Shown: in pieces, positions 33,040 to 40,723 of the stretch
How positions within the stretch are numbered: the stretch's first letter is position 1
Layout of the letters: every line of letters begins with the position of its first letter
Source of the DNA: Pseudomonadota bacterium
GTDB taxonomy: Bacteria; Desulfobacterota; Binatia; UBA9968
Direction: 5' to 3'
Assembly: GCA_021324155.1 (NCBI GenBank)
Contig: JAJPJQ010000016.1
Span: 88,994 to 152,993, forward strand
Length of the DNA: 64,000 bases
Notes under the pieces: generated by a model
What the model was told of the DNA's origin: nothing
Databases searched by the model: none
Seen by the model: only the letters and a program-made list of their open reading frames with translations
Program-made: the position numbers and the translations under genes

Positions 33040-34047
33040 TTATTTGTAGAGCCGCGCGAAGAAGCCTTCGTCCTCGAGCTCCGCGAGTAAAGTCTTGTCA
33101 ATAAAGTCAGCCGGTCTCTTGCCGCGGAGCTCCGGGATCGTCGGGGTCAAGTTGTCGATGTCGCCCTGGATCGCCTCTTCCATCGGGTAGGGTTTTTCCG
33201 GCAGTAAATCCTCAACGTAATTTTTATACAGCACATCGAGGCGCTTCGGATCGCTCTCGCGCATGTATTTGCGGAAGCTCGCGAGAGCGACGGTCCGGTT
33301 CGTCTTCCCCAGCCGGATCGCCTCGCAATAGGCGGCGAGAAAGGCGCGCACCTTGGCGCGATTGTTCTTGATGAACTCGCGCCGCGCGGAAAGGTCGCTC
33401 GCGCTCGTGTAGATCCCCAGGTCTTTCAGGTCGACCAAAACCGATAGCCTGATGCCGCGCGTTTCCGCTTCGTACAGGTTATCGGGGCTCACGAGCGTCG
33501 CGTCGATATTTCCCTGCTGCATGATCATGACTCTCTTGATCGATTCCGCGAGACCGGTCTGGAGAATTTGCACGTCTTTTCCCGGGACGAGACCGAGCTT
33601 GAGGAGAGCGCGGCGGAGAGAAAAGTCGATCGTCGTTCCCGGGCGGCTCGTACCCACGACCTTGCCGCGTAGCTGCTCGACGGACGTGATCGACGGCCGC
33701 GCGGCGAGCTTCCAAGCACCGGCGCCGAAGGTGCCGATAACGGCGACCGGTAGGCCCTTCGCGGCCGAAACCACGGTCGTCGTGCCCGGCGCGCCGAGGA
33801 TGTCGACGTCGCCGCCCATCAGCGCGCCTATCGCGGCGTTGCCCGCGGCGATCACGATAAGATTGACGTTGAGGCCGTGCTTTTCGAACAGCCCCGCCTC
33901 TTTCGCGATCCAGAGCGGAATGCGGCTGCCGGTGATCGACGCGTAAGACACGTTGAGCGGTTGAAGCTGCTTGGAGCTTTCCGCCGCGACGGCATGCGAC
34001 GAGAGGAAAAAGCACAACGCGGCAGAGATGAACGAAGCGCTAAACAA
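33040..34047 (-). CDS. ABC transporter substrate-binding protein (NMT1/THI5-type)
   Basis: A 335-residue periplasmic protein: signal peptide ending near 'SSHAVAAES', then 'EAGLFEKHGLNVNLIVIAAG' and 'VEQLRGKVVGTSRPGTT'. It follows a PqqC-like gene by 7 bp. No permease or ATPase of the family is adjacent. The C-terminal helix 'LAELEDEGFFARLYK' is typical of this orphan group. Ligand unknown. Confidence 0.87.
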   Translation of the reverse strand: MFSASFISAALCFFLSSHAVAAESSKQLQPLNVSYASITGSRIPLWIAKEAGLFEKHGLNVNLIVIAAGNAAIGALMGGDVDILGAPGTTTVVSAAKGLPVAVIGTFGAGAWKLAARPSITSVEQLRGKVVGTSRPGTTIDFSLRRALLKLGLVPGKDVQILQTGLAESIKRVMIMQQGNIDATLVSPDNLYEAETRGIRLSVLVDLKDLGIYTSASDLSARREFIKNNRAKVRAFLAAYCEAIRLGKTNRTVALASFRKYMRESDPKRLDVLYKNYVEDLLPEKPYPMEEAIQGDIDNLTPTIPELRGKRPADFIDKTLLAELEDEGFFARLYK

Positions 34048-34054
34048 AAGGCGC

Positions 34055-34840
34055 TCAGGAGTTCTCGGCGAAGTATCGGTAGGCGATGTCGTGGCGCGTC
34101 TCCTGATTGTCCCAGCGGAAGCGAGCGGCTTCCAGCGCTTTGCGCTGGAACTCTCTGGTGGTGCAGAACTGCTTTAGAATTTGTTCATTGATGTCGCCGT
34201 GCTCGTCGTTGGCGTCGCTATGGACGTGATAGAATTGTAGCGCCGTCTCCGGCACGCCGTAATAGCGCTTCAGCGCTTCGCCTTCGCCTAGGAAATCGTC
34301 GCGCCCGTGCTCTGCTTTGGGGGTGTAGCGCTTCCACATGCCGCCTTCGGTCGCGTAAGTCGCGGCGACGCCTTCGATCCAGCTGCGATTCTTCGCGAAA
34401 TCGAAGACCGCGTCGACCGTGAAGCGGTACACCGGCAGAACGTCGGCGAAGCCGTTCATCGTTGCGCGTGAGACGCCGAGCGCCTCGGCAACCTTCAGCC
34501 ACATCTCGTAGTGCGCTCCGAGCCCGCCCCCGACGACATCCTGCCCCTCTTCATCGATATACTTTCGCAAAAGCATGCGGCGGGCTTCGGGAAACGGGCA
34601 GTTAGCGATGATCTGCGCGTCCTTGCGATTGATGTTGACGAGAAAATAGTAGCGGTTCTTGATGTACTCGACGACGCCGGCCCGCGGCGCCTTGCCCGTG
34701 CCGACCGCGATGCGCCACGGATGCGGCTGTTTTATGCGCCCGGCCTTAACGTAATCGCGCCGCGCCTGCCAGATCGCGGCTATGAATTCGTCCGGAGCGA
34801 GTCCCGGCTCGTCGGCGCCGATCGTTTCCCCTCCCGCCAT
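34055..34840 (-). CDS. PqqC-like heme-oxygenase-fold protein
   Basis: A 261-residue protein closest to PqqC-type oxidases: 'YIKNRYYFLVNINRKDAQII', 'LLRKYIDEEGQDVVGGGLG' and 'FYHVHSDANDEHGD'. In the last block the positions corresponding to the diiron H-x3-D-x2-H triad read His 207, Asn 211, His 214, so the acidic ligand may be replaced or shifted (Asp 209 and Asp 212 flank it). No other pqq genes are in the window, so PQQ synthesis is unlikely. It is paired with the binding-protein gene 7 bp downstream. Confidence 0.85.
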   Translation of the reverse strand: MAGGETIGADEPGLAPDEFIAAIWQARRDYVKAGRIKQPHPWRIAVGTGKAPRAGVVEYIKNRYYFLVNINRKDAQIIANCPFPEARRMLLRKYIDEEGQDVVGGGLGAHYEMWLKVAEALGVSRATMNGFADVLPVYRFTVDAVFDFAKNRSWIEGVAATYATEGGMWKRYTPKAEHGRDDFLGEGEALKRYYGVPETALQFYHVHSDANDEHGDINEQILKQFCTTREFQRKALEAARFRWDNQETRHDIAYRYFAENS

Positions 34841-34885
34841 AGAAATTGTTTCTACACACGCCTAAGACACTTGTAAAGGCGATCG

Positions 34886-34915
34886 TTGACAAGTGCGCGC
34901 GGCGCTTTATATCTT
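34886..34915 (+). promoter_or_regulatory. Putative sigma-70 promoter of the hydroxyacid dehydrogenase homologue
   Basis: TTGACA (34886-34891) is followed after 16-18 bp by the overlapping -10 candidates TATATC and TATCTT (34908-34915), just upstream of the ATG at 34924. Such a short leader would leave little room for a ribosome site. Confidence 0.45.
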
Positions 34916-34923
34916 TGTAGCGC

Positions 34924-35868
34924 ATGGAAAAATGCCGCATCTGGATACGGGTGCCGATTCCCGCCGAAGATATGCAGGTCCTACGCCGCGATTTTCCCCA
35001 CGTGCACTTCATGATGGACGACGGCGAGATGCGGAACGTGGAAGATATCGACGGTGTTTTTACCGACGACCCCGTCCCCGAGAATCTTTTAGCTCACATG
35101 CAAAAGCTCCGCTGGCTTCACGTCACGCGCGGCGGCGCAAATGCATATCTTACACGCGAGGTGAAGCGCCGGCCGATTCAGGTAACAGGCTCGAAAGGCA
35201 TCCACGGCCGCTCGTTCTCCGAGTTCGCGATCGCGTGTATCTTCGTGCTGGCGAAGCGCCTGCCTGAATGTTGGGAAAATCAAAAAGAGAAAAAATGGCA
35301 GCGCGTGGAGCCTGAAGATGTCGCCGGCAAGACCCTCGGCATCGTCGGCCTCGGCACTGTCGGCAGCGAGCTGGCGCAAAAGGCCAAGGCGCTCGATATG
35401 CGTGTCGTCGCGACCAAGCGCACCGCGGGCGATAAGCCGCCTTTCGTCGACGAGCTCGGCGGACCGGAATATCTGCCGCGGCTGCTCGAGCAGTCGGATT
35501 TCAACGTGCTCTCGCTCGCGTCGATTCCGTCGACCGAAAAAATGATCGGCGAAAAAGAGCTGCGCATGATGAAACCGGGCGCTTACTTCATCAATCTCAC
35601 CGGCGGCAAGGCCGTCGAGGAGAAAGCGCTCGTCCGCGCGCTTAAAGAGAAATGGATCGCAGGCGCGGCGCTCGACGCGTTCGCGAAGCAGCCGCTGCCG
35701 CCGGAGTCGGAGCTTTGGACTCTGCCGAACGTCATCATCAGCGCGCGCGCCGCCGGCGCGACGGCGCAAAAATGGGAGCTCATGCTGCCGATCTTCGCCG
35801 ACAATCTGCGGCGCTTCACGACCGGAGCGCCGCTGAGAAACGTCGTCGACAAAGAGCTGGGGTATTGA
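34924..35868 (+). CDS. D-2-hydroxyacid dehydrogenase homologue lacking the catalytic triad
   Basis: A 314-residue protein with the complete two-domain fold and NAD motif 'LGIVGLGTVGSELAQKA' (about 138-154). Against the canonical family pattern the three catalytic residues are changed: Arg in N-x-x-R-G is Gly 227 ('INLTGGKAVEE'), Glu in the E-P-L-P block is Gln 256 ('DAFAKQPLPP'), and His in the P-H-x-A-G block is Arg 275 ('ISARAAGAT'). Cofactor binding should be intact but ordinary 2-keto acid reduction should not. It may be a sensor, a reductase of another substrate or a pseudoenzyme. Confidence 0.85.
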   Translation: MEKCRIWIRVPIPAEDMQVLRRDFPHVHFMMDDGEMRNVEDIDGVFTDDPVPENLLAHMQKLRWLHVTRGGANAYLTREVKRRPIQVTGSKGIHGRSFSEFAIACIFVLAKRLPECWENQKEKKWQRVEPEDVAGKTLGIVGLGTVGSELAQKAKALDMRVVATKRTAGDKPPFVDELGGPEYLPRLLEQSDFNVLSLASIPSTEKMIGEKELRMMKPGAYFINLTGGKAVEEKALVRALKEKWIAGAALDAFAKQPLPPESELWTLPNVIISARAAGATAQKWELMLPIFADNLRRFTTGAPLRNVVDKELGY

Positions 35869-35932
35869 GGCGCGGACGCTTGTAGCGCTTCCGCGCGATG
35901 TGCTAGGGAGTTGATCGAAGGAAGGAGACGTT

Positions 35933-36976
35933 ATGGCCTCTTTTATTTATCTCGCCACGGGCGAAGGCGTGGTCACTCTGAAAAGTCAGGACGGGCGCGC
36001 GTGGAACGCCGAGCACCACGGGCTGAAAGATTGGGAAGTACCGAAGATCGCCGTCTCCCCTTCCCGTCCGAATGTCGTCTTCGCCGGCACACGCGGCGAC
36101 GGGGTCTGGGTGAGCGAAGACGCCGGCCAGAGCTGGAAGAAGCCGTGCTACGGCAAGCGCGGGCCGGGCAAGGTGCGCTGCGTAACGATCGCGCCGCGCG
36201 AGCCGAACACCGTTTACGCCGGAACGGAGCCGATCGACATCTTCGTCAGCCGCGACGGCGCGAAGAATTGGGAGCGCATCGACTCGATCTGGAACATCCC
36301 TTACGTCGCTTCCGTCGTGTATCCGGTCTCCACCGTGGAGCCGCACGTGCGCGACATCACGATCGATCCGGAAAATCCGCAGACGATGTACGCCGCGCTC
36401 CAGGTCGGCTACATGGTGAAGAGCACCGACGGCGGCAAGAGCTGGAAGCTGCTGAATAAAGGCCTCGACGCCGACGTGCACACGATCGTCGTCGACCCGC
36501 GCGACCCGAAGTCGCTGTTCATCGCGACCGGCGGGCACGATTACCGCCAGGGTACCGCGCCCGGCCGCGCGCTCTATCGGAGCCGAGACGGCGGTGAGAG
36601 CTGGGAGCCGACGGCGATGGACTTCCCGCTGGAATATTCAGTTCCGCTGGCGATGAACCCTAAGAATCCTTCCGTCATCTATTCCGCGCTCGCGAAGAGC
36701 CAGCCCGGCGCGTGGAAAAAACGGCCGAGCGGCGCCGAGTCCGTCGTGATCCGCACGAAAGACGGCGGAAAATCATGGCAGAAGCTCAACGGCAGGATGT
36801 CGGAGATCAACAAAGATTTCGCCGAGGCGATCGCCATCGACCCGAGCGATCCGAACCGGGTCTATGCGGCGCTCCGTGGCGGCGAGGTCTACGCCAGCGC
36901 CGACGCCGGTGACAATTGGGACAAGATCGGCGTCAAGGTAAGCTCGGTCTCGGACATGAAGTGCGTGAGCGCGTAG
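35933..36976 (+). CDS. Asp-box (BNR-repeat) propeller protein, no signal peptide
   Basis: A 347-residue protein starting 'MASFIYLATGEGVVTLKSQ' after GGAAGGAG. Asp-box motifs 'SEDAGQSW', 'SRDGAKNW', 'STDGGKSW', 'SRDGGESW', 'TKDGGKSW' and 'SADAGDNW' mark propeller blades. Like its paralogue at 24856-25854 it lacks an export signal, unusual for this fold, which is mostly extracytoplasmic. Convergent with the LigB-type dioxygenase gene at 3 bp. Role unknown. Confidence 0.85.
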   Translation: MASFIYLATGEGVVTLKSQDGRAWNAEHHGLKDWEVPKIAVSPSRPNVVFAGTRGDGVWVSEDAGQSWKKPCYGKRGPGKVRCVTIAPREPNTVYAGTEPIDIFVSRDGAKNWERIDSIWNIPYVASVVYPVSTVEPHVRDITIDPENPQTMYAALQVGYMVKSTDGGKSWKLLNKGLDADVHTIVVDPRDPKSLFIATGGHDYRQGTAPGRALYRSRDGGESWEPTAMDFPLEYSVPLAMNPKNPSVIYSALAKSQPGAWKKRPSGAESVVIRTKDGGKSWQKLNGRMSEINKDFAEAIAIDPSDPNRVYAALRGGEVYASADAGDNWDKIGVKVSSVSDMKCVSA

Positions 36977-36979
36977 CGC

Positions 36980-37876
36980 TCAGCGCCACTCCGCGAAGCC
37001 CATCGCGCAGCCGACGCCGTTCATCGTGCGGTAGAGCGGCTGGTAGTCGAGTATCGCGCCGGGCCGGTCGGCCGCGGCGGCGGTGACTATCCAGTTGCGG
37101 ATTTCGGAAGTTCCCTCGATCAGAACCGGCGCCGGCATCGAGGCCAGAAATTTCTGATCGTTCGTCTTTAATGCCTGAATGAATCCCTCATCGAGTTTCT
37201 CGTCGATCCTCGTATGGCTCAAGCCGCCGGAGCCGACGATCGCGACGCGGCGCGGCTCGGGAAACGCGCGAATCGCCGCGGCGAGGGCTCTGCCGAAATC
37301 GATACAGCGCTTTGGCGAAGGCGCGGGTGGATAATACGTATTCACCATGATCGGCAGGATCGCGTAGCGCACATCGGGGTTTAAAAACTTGAGCACGCGC
37401 GCGAACGCGTGGCCGAGACCCCCTTCGTAGCGCGTCTTCTTCGAGTAGGACGGATCGAAGCCCGATTCCATCAGCTTGTCGATAAGCGCGATGCCGAGCG
37501 CGTCGTCGACTTTGTACTTAACGCGATTCTCCGTCGGAGGCTGCTTCAAGTAGCGCAGGCTCGTGCTCGCCTCGACCTCTTTCCCGATGAATATCGTGAA
37601 CGGCGGCATGTTGTCGTCGACGAGGTTCTCGTGCTGATCGTCGCCCACGACGATCACCGTATCCGGCGCTTTGCTCGCGAGAATCCCGCGCAGCTGCTCG
37701 ATCGCCGCCATGCAGCGGCGCCACTTCTGCCATTTGACCTCGAGCGTCTCTTTCGCGAGTTCCGGCCGCTCGGGCAGCGGGTCCCAGCTGCGCGTGTTGA
37801 GCAAGCCCCAATGGTCGGGGTCGAGCATGAGTTGCGGCGCATGCGACATCGCGAGACAGGAGACGATTTCAGCCAT
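36980..37876 (-). CDS. Class III extradiol ring-cleavage dioxygenase (LigB-like)
   Basis: A 298-residue Fe(II) dioxygenase of the protocatechuate 4,5-dioxygenase beta type, which cleaves catecholic rings next to the diol. Metal and active-site positions are visible in 'MSHAPQLML' (His 12), 'GDDQHENLVDDNMPPF', 'GGLGHAFARV' and 'GSGGLSHTRIDE'. No small LigA-type subunit is adjacent. It is divergent from ridA with a shared promoter region. A paralogue is at 43059-44024. Substrate not determined. Confidence 0.88.
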   Translation of the reverse strand: MAEIVSCLAMSHAPQLMLDPDHWGLLNTRSWDPLPERPELAKETLEVKWQKWRRCMAAIEQLRGILASKAPDTVIVVGDDQHENLVDDNMPPFTIFIGKEVEASTSLRYLKQPPTENRVKYKVDDALGIALIDKLMESGFDPSYSKKTRYEGGLGHAFARVLKFLNPDVRYAILPIMVNTYYPPAPSPKRCIDFGRALAAAIRAFPEPRRVAIVGSGGLSHTRIDEKLDEGFIQALKTNDQKFLASMPAPVLIEGTSEIRNWIVTAAAADRPGAILDYQPLYRTMNGVGCAMGFAEWR

Positions 37877-37905
37877 AGGTCGATTAAGACATTATCGCTT
37901 TCGGC

Positions 37906-37932
37906 TTGTCAATCGCCGCCGGATGATATAAC
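37906..37932 (+). promoter_or_regulatory. Putative divergent promoter region (ridA / LigB-like)
   Basis: TTGTCA (37906-37911) and TATAAC (37927-37932) are 15 bp apart for ridA. The same TTGTCAA, read on the other strand, is TTGACAA and could be the -35 of the leftward dioxygenase gene with TCTTAA 17 bp on. Confidence 0.4.
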
Positions 37933-37967
37933 TCGCAAGAATCATTCTGCGAGCGAAAGGAGCCCTT

Positions 37968-38348
37968 ATGGCGAAGCGAACCAGCATCGAGATGCACGGC
38001 CTGGCGCACGGCGCGCCGATTCCGAACGGCGCGAAGATCGGCAACATGGTGTTCTCATCGGCGATCTCCGGCAAAAACACCGAGACCGGCAAAGTGCCGG
38101 AGAATCCCGACGAGCAGGCGGAGGTGCTATTCCGCAATATTCATAAGTTCATGGAGCTCGCCGGCGGCACGCCGGACAACATCGCGCACATGACCGTGTT
38201 TCTGAAGGACGAGAAAAACCGCGACTCCATCAACAAGGCGTGGATCAAGATGTTCCCCGACGAGCACAACCGGCCGGCGCGCCACGCGCTCACGGCGGAG
38301 ATCCGCGGCGGGCTGTTGTTTCAGGTGGAATTAATCGCGGTGCTGTAA
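37968..38348 (+). CDS. RidA/YjgF family protein
   Basis: A 126-residue trimeric enamine/imine deaminase-type protein. The C-terminal 'NRPARHALTAEIRGGLLFQVELIAVL' region (family Arg in P-A-R) and 'GNMVFSSAISGKNTETG' match. Some members act in degradation of ring-cleavage products of aminophenols. Being divergent from a ring-cleavage dioxygenase gene fits such a role. AAGGAG precedes the ATG. Confidence 0.88.
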   Translation: MAKRTSIEMHGLAHGAPIPNGAKIGNMVFSSAISGKNTETGKVPENPDEQAEVLFRNIHKFMELAGGTPDNIAHMTVFLKDEKNRDSINKAWIKMFPDEHNRPARHALTAEIRGGLLFQVELIAVL

Positions 38349-38443
38349 CGCCCCTCACCCAACCTCTCCCGCAAGCGAGCGAGGCAGCATGTTCCTTTCC
38401 AGATCGCTTCTTGTTCCTTCTCCCTTTAGAAGGATGAGGCCCG
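38349..38443. repeat. Intergenic repeat of the CCTCACCC-CTCTCCC type, terminator-like
   Basis: The convergent spacer starts CCCCTCACCCAACCTCTCCC and ends CCTTCTCCCTTTAGAAGGATGAGG, a widespread proteobacterial intergenic repeat pattern. CCTTCT and AGAAGG form a 6-bp hairpin. A related block occurs at 49504-49643. Confidence 0.55.
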
Positions 38444-39553
38444 CTACGTATAGCTCCACTCGTAATTGCGGTTTCGGTACGCCTCATCGGGCATGAGGCT
38501 CGTGAGGCCGCGCTTGCCGAGCTCGCCCTCGAAACGCGCGCGGATCGACGGGTCCTCGTCGGGGTATTCGATCTGGTCGCGCGCGCGGTCTTCGACTTTC
38601 TCGCTGATGCCGTTGAAGCCGCGCGGCGGATGGATGGCGAGATATCGCGCCGACGCGCCGCCGACGTTGAAGTGCTGGTGGAACCAGCGGTTCGGCGGCA
38701 CGAACGCGCTCGCCTCGTGCCAGGGGATGACGATCCTCTCGCCGCCTTCGGGCCACATGATCGAATAGCCTTCGCCGGCAGGAATCACGATCATGTACCC
38801 CGGCCCATGGCGGTGGCCTTTTTTGTAAGTCCGCGCCGGAAAAACCGACATATGGCCGGAGAGCGGCGAGCCGGGAAAACCGACCCAGACGACGCGGCCG
38901 CCGGCGCCGCGGCGCTTGAACGTATCCAGCCGGTCCCATGCCCGCATGTCGGGAAAGAAATTTCCTACCCAAATGTTTCTGCCTTCGCCGCCGCGCCCGG
39001 CGTCAGGTAGAAATTCGACCTTCGCTTCCGAATAGACGTCGCCGTTGACGGATGCGAGGCGGGTCGAATCGGTCATAGGATTCTTAAATAAAAAATCCGG
39101 GTTCGGCACGGCAGCCATCGCGAGCGGCAGATAATTGCAATGGAGCAGCCGGACGACGTCGTTGCCCTGAAGATTGCTCACCTGCCAGTGGCATGTGCCG
39201 GGAATCATAAACATGCTGTGGCTCTGCCACTCGAAGACGCGTTTAGGTCCGCCGTCGTTCCACACCGTCGTGATGCCGCGGCCTTTGAGCACGTAAACCG
39301 CCTCGTCGAAAACCATGCGCATCGGCGGCAGCGTCTTTCCCGGGGCGATCTCCGTCACGTACGCGCCGGTCACGCCCTCCTGCCCCGCGAGCTGCAAAAA
39401 CGCCGCGTCGCAGTCGCGCGCGTCCCAGCGTCTCAGCTCTATCGTGCGCAGGTCCTCGATATAATATCCCTTGTGAATCGGCACGCCTGTCGATTGGATC
39501 CATGTGTCGTAAGGGTTGGTCCGCTGATACAACGTCGCATTCGTTCCAGCCAT
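38444..39553 (-). CDS. Bicupin protein, candidate metal-dependent dioxygenase
   Basis: A 369-residue two-cupin protein. The second domain has a full metal set: 'KKGHRHGPGYM' (His 247, His 249) and 'NRWFHQHFN' (His 292, His 294). The first domain is degenerate ('VFDEAVYVLKGRG'). Gentisate and 1-hydroxy-2-naphthoate dioxygenases share the bicupin plan, though they use the first domain. Start 39553 (MAGTNATL) is preferred over a frame four codons longer because of GGGGGC upstream. It is the last gene of the leftward aromatic cluster; paralogue at 52537-53661. Confidence 0.8.
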   Translation of the reverse strand: MAGTNATLYQRTNPYDTWIQSTGVPIHKGYYIEDLRTIELRRWDARDCDAAFLQLAGQEGVTGAYVTEIAPGKTLPPMRMVFDEAVYVLKGRGITTVWNDGGPKRVFEWQSHSMFMIPGTCHWQVSNLQGNDVVRLLHCNYLPLAMAAVPNPDFLFKNPMTDSTRLASVNGDVYSEAKVEFLPDAGRGGEGRNIWVGNFFPDMRAWDRLDTFKRRGAGGRVVWVGFPGSPLSGHMSVFPARTYKKGHRHGPGYMIVIPAGEGYSIMWPEGGERIVIPWHEASAFVPPNRWFHQHFNVGGASARYLAIHPPRGFNGISEKVEDRARDQIEYPDEDPSIRARFEGELGKRGLTSLMPDEAYRNRNYEWSYT

Positions 39554-39566
39554 AATTGCCCCCAAA

Positions 39567-40691
39567 TTATTTTTTTCGCTCGGCGAGCGCGCGGTCGAGC
39601 ACGTCGTAGATCGGCTTCATCTCCATGTATTCCGGCCTGTCGGACATCAAATAATTCACGGCTTCGGAGCGGCGAAGGTTCGCACGGACCATATCCTTCG
39701 GTATGTCGATGCGGAGCGACTCTTCCGAGTTGCTCGGCGTGTTGGCGATTTTCTGGTATGCCAGCTGGCCTTCCTTCGACAGCAGCCAGTTGATGAACAC
39801 TTTCGCCGCGCCAGGGTGCGGCGCCTGGTTCATTAGAACGACCGAGCCGCTGTTGCCCGACGAGACGGCCGGCGGCTCTTTCCAGCGCGCCGTGGGGAAC
39901 TCGTCCACCGGAAGGCCCTGCTGCTTCGCCTTCTGAATATCGCCGCTGCCGCAGAAAAAACAGATCGAGAAGTTGCCGTTGGCGAGCCAGTCGATCGACT
40001 GGCGCAGCTCCTGCGTGAGCGTTACGTCCATATCGCCGTAGAGACGCCGCAAAAATTCCGCGCCCACTCCCGGCGTGTAGTAGAGAATACGGATGGCAAT
40101 CCGCTGGCTACCCGAAACCTTGGGATCCTTCGACAGAATTTTTCCCTTCCATTTCGGCTGTAGTAGGTCCCAGTAGGAGATGAATTCGCGCGGATTCACC
40201 AGAGTCGAATTGTACGAGACGTAGCCGTTGGCCACGCTCGCGACGAACGAGAAGATGTATTTATTCTCCGGATCGATGTAGTGATGCTTCCCCTGCCACC
40301 ACTTCGACTCGTCGGTGACTTCGGACAGAATCAATGCGCTGCGCACGGGATCCATCGCCTTCGCGGGGTAGAATACCGTGTAGGGCGTAGTCGGGCCGCT
40401 GATGTAGACATCGGCGAGATACTTGCCGGCCCTGCGCTCGGCCATGATGCGCGGTCCGAACTCGGTGCCGCGGCCCATGATGGTTGTGACTGCAATCTCG
40501 GGAAATTTTTTCTGGAAGGTCTGCGCGACCGCTTCGAGCACGCCCTCGCCCTGGTAGAGATAGAGGGTTATCTTGCCTTCTTTTTTCGCAGCCGCGACGG
40601 CCCGATCCCACTCGCCTTCTTTCGATTCGGCGGCAAGCACGAAACTCGCCGTGAAAAGAATAAAACCGAAAGTTACAAGGCAGTGTTTCAC
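39567..40691 (-). CDS. Extracellular solute-binding protein (Fbp/iron-thiamine type) with C-x2-C
   Basis: A 374-residue periplasmic binding protein with signal peptide to 'SFVLAAESK'. Family features: 'YLADVYISGPTTPYTVF' and 'APHPGAAKVFINWLLSKEGQ'. At residues 244-247 it carries 'CFFC' in a loop where some paralogues have none. It lies between a Rieske gene and a bicupin gene, gaps 32 and 13 bp, and probably binds the cluster's substrate. No private permease. Confidence 0.85.
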   Translation of the reverse strand: MKHCLVTFGFILFTASFVLAAESKEGEWDRAVAAAKKEGKITLYLYQGEGVLEAVAQTFQKKFPEIAVTTIMGRGTEFGPRIMAERRAGKYLADVYISGPTTPYTVFYPAKAMDPVRSALILSEVTDESKWWQGKHHYIDPENKYIFSFVASVANGYVSYNSTLVNPREFISYWDLLQPKWKGKILSKDPKVSGSQRIAIRILYYTPGVGAEFLRRLYGDMDVTLTQELRQSIDWLANGNFSICFFCGSGDIQKAKQQGLPVDEFPTARWKEPPAVSSGNSGSVVLMNQAPHPGAAKVFINWLLSKEGQLAYQKIANTPSNSEESLRIDIPKDMVRANLRRSEAVNYLMSDRPEYMEMKPIYDVLDRALAERKK

Positions 40692-40723
40692 TCGAAACCC
40701 TGAACCCGAAACTCGAAACTATT
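40692..40723. repeat. Short intergenic repeat of CGAAAC units
   Basis: The spacer contains tandem near-copies TCGAAAC, CCCGAAAC and CTCGAAAC. The same unit recurs at 49617-49637 (AACTCGAAAC, GGAAACACGAAA). This is a known style of degenerate intergenic iterated repeat. Confidence 0.5.

Noticed and set aside
34055..34840. Pyrroloquinoline quinone synthesis (pqqC)
   Set aside because: No pqqA, pqqB, pqqD or pqqE is in the window and the residue pattern deviates, so only a PqqC-like fold is claimed.
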